Part shown: piece after piece, positions 7,081 through 9,432 of the stretch
How positions within the stretch are numbered: the stretch's first letter is position 1
Layout of the letters: each line of letters opens with the position of its first letter
Assembly (NCBI GenBank): GCA_043782425.1
Contig: JAYWAM010000311.1
Coordinates: 1-9,432, forward strand
DNA from: JAYWAM01 sp043782425
GTDB lineage: Bacteria > Pseudomonadota > Gammaproteobacteria > Burkholderiales > Usitatibacteraceae
Direction: 5' to 3'
Length of the DNA stretch: 9,432 nt
Made by a program: the position numbers and the translations under genes
The notes under the pieces: generated by a model
The model's database searches: none
Told to the model about the DNA's origin: nothing
What the model saw: only the letters and a program-made list of their open reading frames with translations

Positions 7081-7355
7081 TCCCCGCTGCGCCTTGGCGC
7101 GTAAATGCACTGTCCATGCTACCCGAATATCGTTTGGCGGTAACGTTTATGGAGGGCACGAACGGCATCGTGGATTTTTCAGCCGTGCTGACTGCCAAGG
7201 CGTGCGGAATCTTTGAAGCCCTCAAGGACAAGACGTGTTTCGACCAGGCCCGTCTGGAGTTGGGCGTGGTGACCTGGCCCACTGGGGTGGATATGGACCC
7301 GGGCTGGATGTATGAGCAGGTCAAGGAAAATAAATTGTGGTCTGTCCCCTTTTAG
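7035..7355 (+). CDS. DUF2442 domain protein
   Basis: The 106-residue product contains a complete DUF2442 domain: ALSMLPEYRLAVTFMEGTNGIVDFSAVL, then GIFEALKDKTCFDQARLELGVVTWPTGVDMDPGWMYEQ. About 20 residues precede the domain, and the ATG at 7035 lies inside the DUF4160 gene in another frame. Function is unknown. The overlap suggests the two proteins are made together and may act together. The last eight codons (NKLWSVPF, stop) do not look like part of the domain. They are encoded by a repeat-like sequence (7337-7353), which seems to supply the stop codon. The attC-like element begins 3 bases after the stop, as expected for a gene cassette. Confidence 0.82.
   Translation: MSIQTTPEADQAAGVIPAAPWRVNALSMLPEYRLAVTFMEGTNGIVDFSAVLTAKACGIFEALKDKTCFDQARLELGVVTWPTGVDMDPGWMYEQVKENKLWSVPF
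7337..7353 (+). repeat. GTGGTCTGTCCCCTTTT, candidate solitary dispersed repeat
   Basis: This 17-base sequence reads AAAAGGGGACAGACCAC on the other strand. From memory, GGGGACAGACC-type sequences recur in proteobacterial genomes, often near REP-associated tyrosine transposases. That is recollection, not a search. No second copy is present in this window. It forms the 3' end of the DUF2442 reading frame and lies just before the first attC-like element. Confidence 0.35.
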
Positions 7356-7358
7356 CCC

Positions 7359-7427
7359 CTTTAACCGCGCTCGCTTTGCTTGCTGAGCGTGTCAACTGCG
7401 GCGTGCACCTTGCCTCAATCGTTAAAG
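7359..7427 (+). repeat. attC-like integron recombination site 1
   Basis: The 69-base element begins with CTTTAAC (7359-7365) and ends with GTTAAAG (7421-7427), which are exact reverse complements and fit the attC R'' (RYYYAAC) and R' (GTTRRRY) boxes except at one outer position. Before R' is CCTTGCC, then a 6-base spacer TCAATC, the normal L'-R' geometry. An internal hairpin CGCTC...GAGCG lies within. The length is inside the usual 57-141 bases. A matching L'' arm in the left half is not clear, so the site may be degenerate. It lies between the DUF2442 stop and the lipoprotein start, in the orientation expected for cassettes carrying + strand genes. Confidence 0.55.
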
Positions 7428-7432
7428 CTGAG

Positions 7433-8140
7433 ATGTTCCAAAAACTGACGCGGCAGACTTACATCTTCCTGATCTCATTCTTACTGAACGGATGTAGTGA
7501 TATTGCTCCAGGCCAAGGTCAAGTTCTCGACACAGAGACGAAATTACCCATAGAGGGTGCCGAGGTACGCTTTGATTGTCAGGTTGGCGAAAATCTAGAA
7601 GGTGTCCGGACTTTAAGAATTGTATCGGTGTTAACTGACAAACAAGGAATATTCAAATTTTCCCGAACGGATGTTCGTGGATGCCAGTTTGGCTCGCTTG
7701 AAGCTCATAAACAAGGATACGAAAACCTATCTGGCACAGACCAAGTGTTTGGGAGCATGAACAATGCACATGGCTTCTGGCTTGCGCCGCAAGCCGATGC
7801 GGCGATGCGAAAATTGAAGGCCCTATACTCCACAACTATAAAAACCAAGGATAACGAGCGCACATTTCCATTCACGGAAAGCCAGAAGGTAATTTATAGC
7901 CACCTCTTTTATCGCTTCGTGGCATCGAAAAGTATTGCGAAAACAGAGCAAGAGCGCCAGTTTGTGGTAGACAACCACTGCTCAAGACTCATTGCACTTT
8001 ATGGTCGGCTTTCGACGGAGGACAAAGAGGCGACTACTAAGCTGAGCGAATGGGTACACACCGAGCCCTCGATAACATACGTGACGGTCAATCATGAAAA
8101 GGAAGTACTCACAACCTGTCGCGGCGCATTTACGCCCTAG
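7433..8140 (+). CDS. Small lipoprotein with carboxypeptidase-regulatory-like domain, likely cassette-borne
   Basis: From ATG 7433 the product has 235 residues. It begins with a lipoprotein signal: charged KLTRQ, a hydrophobic stretch IFLISFLL, and lipobox LLNGC with Cys at residue 21. Ser follows the Cys, which favours outer-membrane sorting. Residues about 26-100 look like a carboxypeptidase-regulatory/Ig-like beta domain (GQVLDTETKLPIEGAEV, TDKQGIFKFSRTD, LEAHKQGYENLSG). The remaining 135 residues are unrecognised and contain two Cys (DNHCSRL and TTCRGAF) that could form a disulfide. Base use differs from the housekeeping genes: bases 7621-7680 have 24 G/C of 60, against 41 of 60 at 5341-5400. 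A longer frame from GTG 7337 is rejected because it would bury the lipoprotein signal. The gene lies between two attC-like sites. Function unknown. Confidence 0.78.
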   Translation: MFQKLTRQTYIFLISFLLNGCSDIAPGQGQVLDTETKLPIEGAEVRFDCQVGENLEGVRTLRIVSVLTDKQGIFKFSRTDVRGCQFGSLEAHKQGYENLSGTDQVFGSMNNAHGFWLAPQADAAMRKLKALYSTTIKTKDNERTFPFTESQKVIYSHLFYRFVASKSIAKTEQERQFVVDNHCSRLIALYGRLSTEDKEATTKLSEWVHTEPSITYVTVNHEKEVLTTCRGAFTP

Positions 8141-8216
8141 CATTGCTGGCAAATGCGTTTGCTCGCTCGCTGCGCCGCGCCAACAGCGGCACGCCCTTAC
8201 CTTTCATTCGTTAGAC
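8135..8216 (+). repeat. attC-like integron recombination site 2
   Basis: The 82-base element ends in GTTAGAC (8210-8216), a perfect GTTRRRY box. Its left box is a degenerate CCCTAGC (8135-8141) that includes the lipoprotein stop codon. Inner arms GGCAAATGCG (8148-8157) and CGCCCTTACC (8192-8201) pair at 7 of 10 positions, like L''/L' arms with mismatches. A central hairpin CGCTG...CAGCG completes the cruciform. Its right half resembles that of site 1: both read CAAC, then a GCGGC motif, a C-rich arm, TCA and GTTA. Confidence 0.5.
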
Positions 8217-8265
8217 GTTTCCGAGCATACGCAACGCAATCGCAGTAGAATTCGAAACTGACTAT

Positions 8266-8271
8266 AGGAGG
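8266..8271 (+). promoter_or_regulatory. Strong Shine-Dalgarno AGGAGG
   Basis: AGGAGG lies 8 bases before ATG 8280 and so decides the start of the antitoxin gene. The in-frame TTG at 8274 is only 2 bases from it and is too close. The gap 8217-8265 contains TAGAAT (8246-8251), which could be a -10 box, but no good -35 is visible. Confidence 0.8.
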
Positions 8272-8279
8272 CTTTGACT

Positions 8280-8504
8280 ATGGGGAATCAACTCGAAATG
8301 CTTGAGGCTGAGGCGCTGAAACTCACGTCTGGTGAACGCGCTGCGTTTGCTCAGCTACTGCTGGCCAGTCTTGACGAAGACGCTGAGATTGAGGAGGCAT
8401 GGGCCGCTGAAGTCGAGCGTCGAATCGCCGATGTCGAAAGTGGCAGGGTTCAGGTCGTACCAATTGCCGATGCGTTTGCTCAGGTTCGAGCAGCATTGAA
8501 GTGA
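8280..8504 (+). CDS. Antitoxin, putative addiction module component (PF09720 type)
   Basis: The 74-residue acidic protein has the family pattern: EAEALKLTSGERAAFAQLLLASL, then a Glu/Asp-rich stretch, EEAWAAEVERRIADVESGRVQVVP and a C-terminal helix (ADAFAQVRAALK). These proteins are antitoxins of type II systems and are partnered with ParE/RelE toxins encoded directly downstream. Here the stop codon overlaps the GTG start of such a toxin gene (GTGA). The gene appears intact. It follows attC-like site 2 by about 60 bases, so it may be the first gene of a further cassette, but no attC is seen after the toxin. Confidence 0.88.
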   Translation: MGNQLEMLEAEALKLTSGERAAFAQLLLASLDEDAEIEEAWAAEVERRIADVESGRVQVVPIADAFAQVRAALK

Positions 8505-8793
8505 GGCTCGTTGTTGTTCCACCTGCGCTCGTCGAGTTGCATGACGCGGCGGCTTTCTATACAGCGAAAGCGAATGTCGAGCTCGGGCTGCGTTCGTGGC
8601 CGAGTTCGAGAGAACGGTTAATCTTATTCTGACAAACCCTTTGATCGGGGAAGTTTTTAGTGGTGCTCGACGCCGCTTTTCACTGCGCAGGTTTCCCTAC
8701 AGCGCTATTTATCAAGTCACGCCAGAAGAACTTCGGATCGTCGCGGTGGCCCATCATCGTCAACGTCCAGGTTACTGGAGAAATCGCAAATAG
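8501..8793 (+). pseudogene. ParE/RelE-family toxin, disrupted by a one-base frameshift
   Basis: Starting at GTG 8501, overlapping the antitoxin stop, frame 2 gives a typical ParE N-terminus (MRLVVVPPALVELHDAAAFY...VELGL, about 30 codons). It then runs into unrelated residues and stops at about 8634. From 8590 the -1 frame gives the rest of the toxin: AFVAEFERTVNLILTNPLIG, then RRRFSLRRFPYSAIYQV, ELRIVAVAHHRQRPGYW and a stop at 8791-8793. Restoring one G in CTGCGTTC (8588-8595) would rejoin both parts as an ordinary toxin of about 97 residues with no residue missing. The loss is therefore a single-base deletion, or a sequencing or assembly error. No slippery heptamer is visible, which argues against programmed frameshifting. 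The lesion would leave the antitoxin without an active partner. Confidence 0.85.
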
Positions 8794-8820
8794 CAGGTCG
8801 AGGCGCTAGAATTGCAAGTC

Positions 8821-8893
8821 ACTACGGGTAGCCGCTGCAAGCAGTCGGCCATGTGTCAAGGCCGTGAAACTCGCGGCAACGATTGAGGAGTAG
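8821..8893 (+). pseudogene. 3' remnant of an HI1419-like (RelE/HigB-type) toxin
   Basis: The usual genetic partner of the next antitoxin is a toxin gene of about 100 codons just upstream. Only its tail is recognisable here. One frame at 8827-8850 reads GSRCKQSA, resembling the family's GGDKSxQ(S)AD segment. Another frame at 8855-8893 reads VKAVKLAATIEE and a stop, resembling the family's final helix. The frame changes at about 8851-8854. No toxin body is found between 8794 and 8820. The assignment rests on about 22 residues and position, so it is moderately supported. Confidence 0.55.
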
Positions 8894-8896
8894 ACC

Positions 8897-9202
8897 ATGA
8901 CCAAGAAAATCCGCATTGCCGACCTGCCTGATTTTGACGCTGCCGAGTATCTCGATAGCAAACAGGCGATTGCTGAGTACCTGACTGTTGTCTTGGAAGA
9001 TAACGACGCATCCTTGCTGGCAGCAGCCTTGGGCGACATTGCCCGTGCGCGGGGTATGAGCGAGATCGCCAAGGCGTCGGGGATTACCCGCGAAGCGCTG
9101 TATAAGGCGCTGCGACCCAATGCGCAGCCGCGCTTTGACACGATCAATCGTGTCTGTGCGGCGCTGGGTGTGCGTCTGGTGGCGCAAGCTGCTCATGTGT
9201 GA
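8897..9202 (+). CDS. Antidote protein of HI1420-like type II toxin-antitoxin family (helix-turn-helix)
   Basis: The 101-residue protein matches the HI1420/TIGR02684 family of addiction-module antidotes: an N-terminal DLPDFDAAEYLDSKQAIAEYL segment, then ASLLAAALGDIARARGMSEIAKASGITREALYKALR, which forms the Xre-like helix-turn-helix, and a C-terminal PRFDTINRVCAALGVRL. Such proteins neutralise the upstream-encoded RelE/HigB-like toxin and repress the operon. The start ATG at 8897 has a GAGGAG Shine-Dalgarno (8885-8890) that lies within the toxin remnant. The gene is intact although its toxin is not, so it appears to be an orphan antitoxin. Confidence 0.88.
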   Translation: MTKKIRIADLPDFDAAEYLDSKQAIAEYLTVVLEDNDASLLAAALGDIARARGMSEIAKASGITREALYKALRPNAQPRFDTINRVCAALGVRLVAQAAHV

Positions 9203-9235
9203 GTCTTCGTAGAGCCCTTGGCTCAAACATTTCCT

Positions 9236-9432
9236 ATGCCAAAGTTCTATCCACCCAGTCAACTGCCACCAATGAAGATGGCAAAGCCAGAACCCGATTT
9301 GTCCCCTGTCGAGCGTCCGTCGCACAAGCGCTTCATCTTGTATCTTTTAGGTTTTGCGCTGCTGGGGGTCGTCTCGGCAGTTGGTGGTTTTTACCTCTCT
9401 GGCAACCCGGTGTGGGTTGCTGCGCTCCCGAG
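9236..9432 (+). CDS. Unidentified protein with one membrane segment, 3' end beyond window
   Basis: An open frame starts at ATG 9236 and runs to the window end without a stop (65 codons). The N-terminus is short, proline-rich and polar (MPKFYPPSQLPPMKMAKPEP). A hydrophobic segment follows at about residues 36-56 (FILYLLGFALLGVVSAVGGF), then YLSGNPVWVAAL. This suggests an inner-membrane protein with a cytoplasmic N-terminus. No Shine-Dalgarno is evident, and later ATGs at 9272 and 9278 are possible. The family is not recognisable from the visible part. Confidence 0.5.
   Translation, partial: MPKFYPPSQLPPMKMAKPEPDLSPVERPSHKRFILYLLGFALLGVVSAVGGFYLSGNPVWVAALP

Noticed and set aside
7337..7432. 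Longer frame for the lipoprotein gene starting at GTG 7337
   Set aside because: It would overlap the DUF2442 end, run through the whole attC-like site and hide a clear lipoprotein signal; ATG 7433 is the better start.
8585..8600. Programmed -1 frameshift in the ParE toxin gene
   Set aside because: No slippery heptamer or convincing downstream structure is seen, and one missing G explains the two frames fully.
1..9432. tRNA, rRNA, CRISPR arrays, complete insertion sequences and rho-independent terminators
   Set aside because: None was recognised on either strand; short hairpins such as GCAAA...TTTGC near 8150 lack a following T-run and fit the attC-like element better.

Overview
The window is dense, GC-rich bacterial chromosome with every supported gene on the + strand. 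It most likely comes from a betaproteobacterium. That is inferred from gene content: an RNB-family exoribonuclease followed by a TonB-type protein, then the algH/yqgE-ruvX-pyrR-pyrB-pyrC' block. The same block is known from Pseudomonas, so a gammaproteobacterium is not excluded.

Region 1 (1-6810) is conserved housekeeping sequence. The 3' part of an RNase II/R-family exoribonuclease gene is followed by a TonB-family energy transducer. After a 141-base gap with a plausible sigma70 promoter come yqgE, ruvX, pyrR, pyrB and a dihydroorotase-like gene. These five genes run with every junction overlapping by 1-17 bases. The dihydroorotase-like protein has lost at least four of its metal-ligand histidines, so it is best read as PyrC', the non-catalytic partner of aspartate transcarbamoylase. 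A small VOC-fold gene starts 6 bases after it.

Region 2 (about 6811-8216) looks like accessory sequence. A DUF4160/DUF2442 pair is followed directly by a 69-base element with integron attC features: the end boxes CTTTAAC and GTTAAAG are exact reverse complements. Next comes a low-GC gene for a small lipoprotein, and its stop codon touches a second attC-like element of 82 bases ending in GTTAGAC. Layout, orientation and spacing match gene cassettes, and no integrase gene is present. This is therefore a candidate CALIN, a cluster of attC sites lacking an integron integrase. A short GTGGTCTGTCCCC repeat-like sequence forms the 3' end of the DUF2442 gene.

Region 3 (8217-9202) holds two toxin-antitoxin loci in which both antitoxins are intact and both toxins are broken. 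The first is a PF09720-type antitoxin followed by a ParE/RelE toxin split by a single-base frameshift near base 8590. The second is an HI1420-type antidote preceded only by a 3' fragment of its usual toxin. The window ends inside an unidentified gene with one predicted membrane segment.
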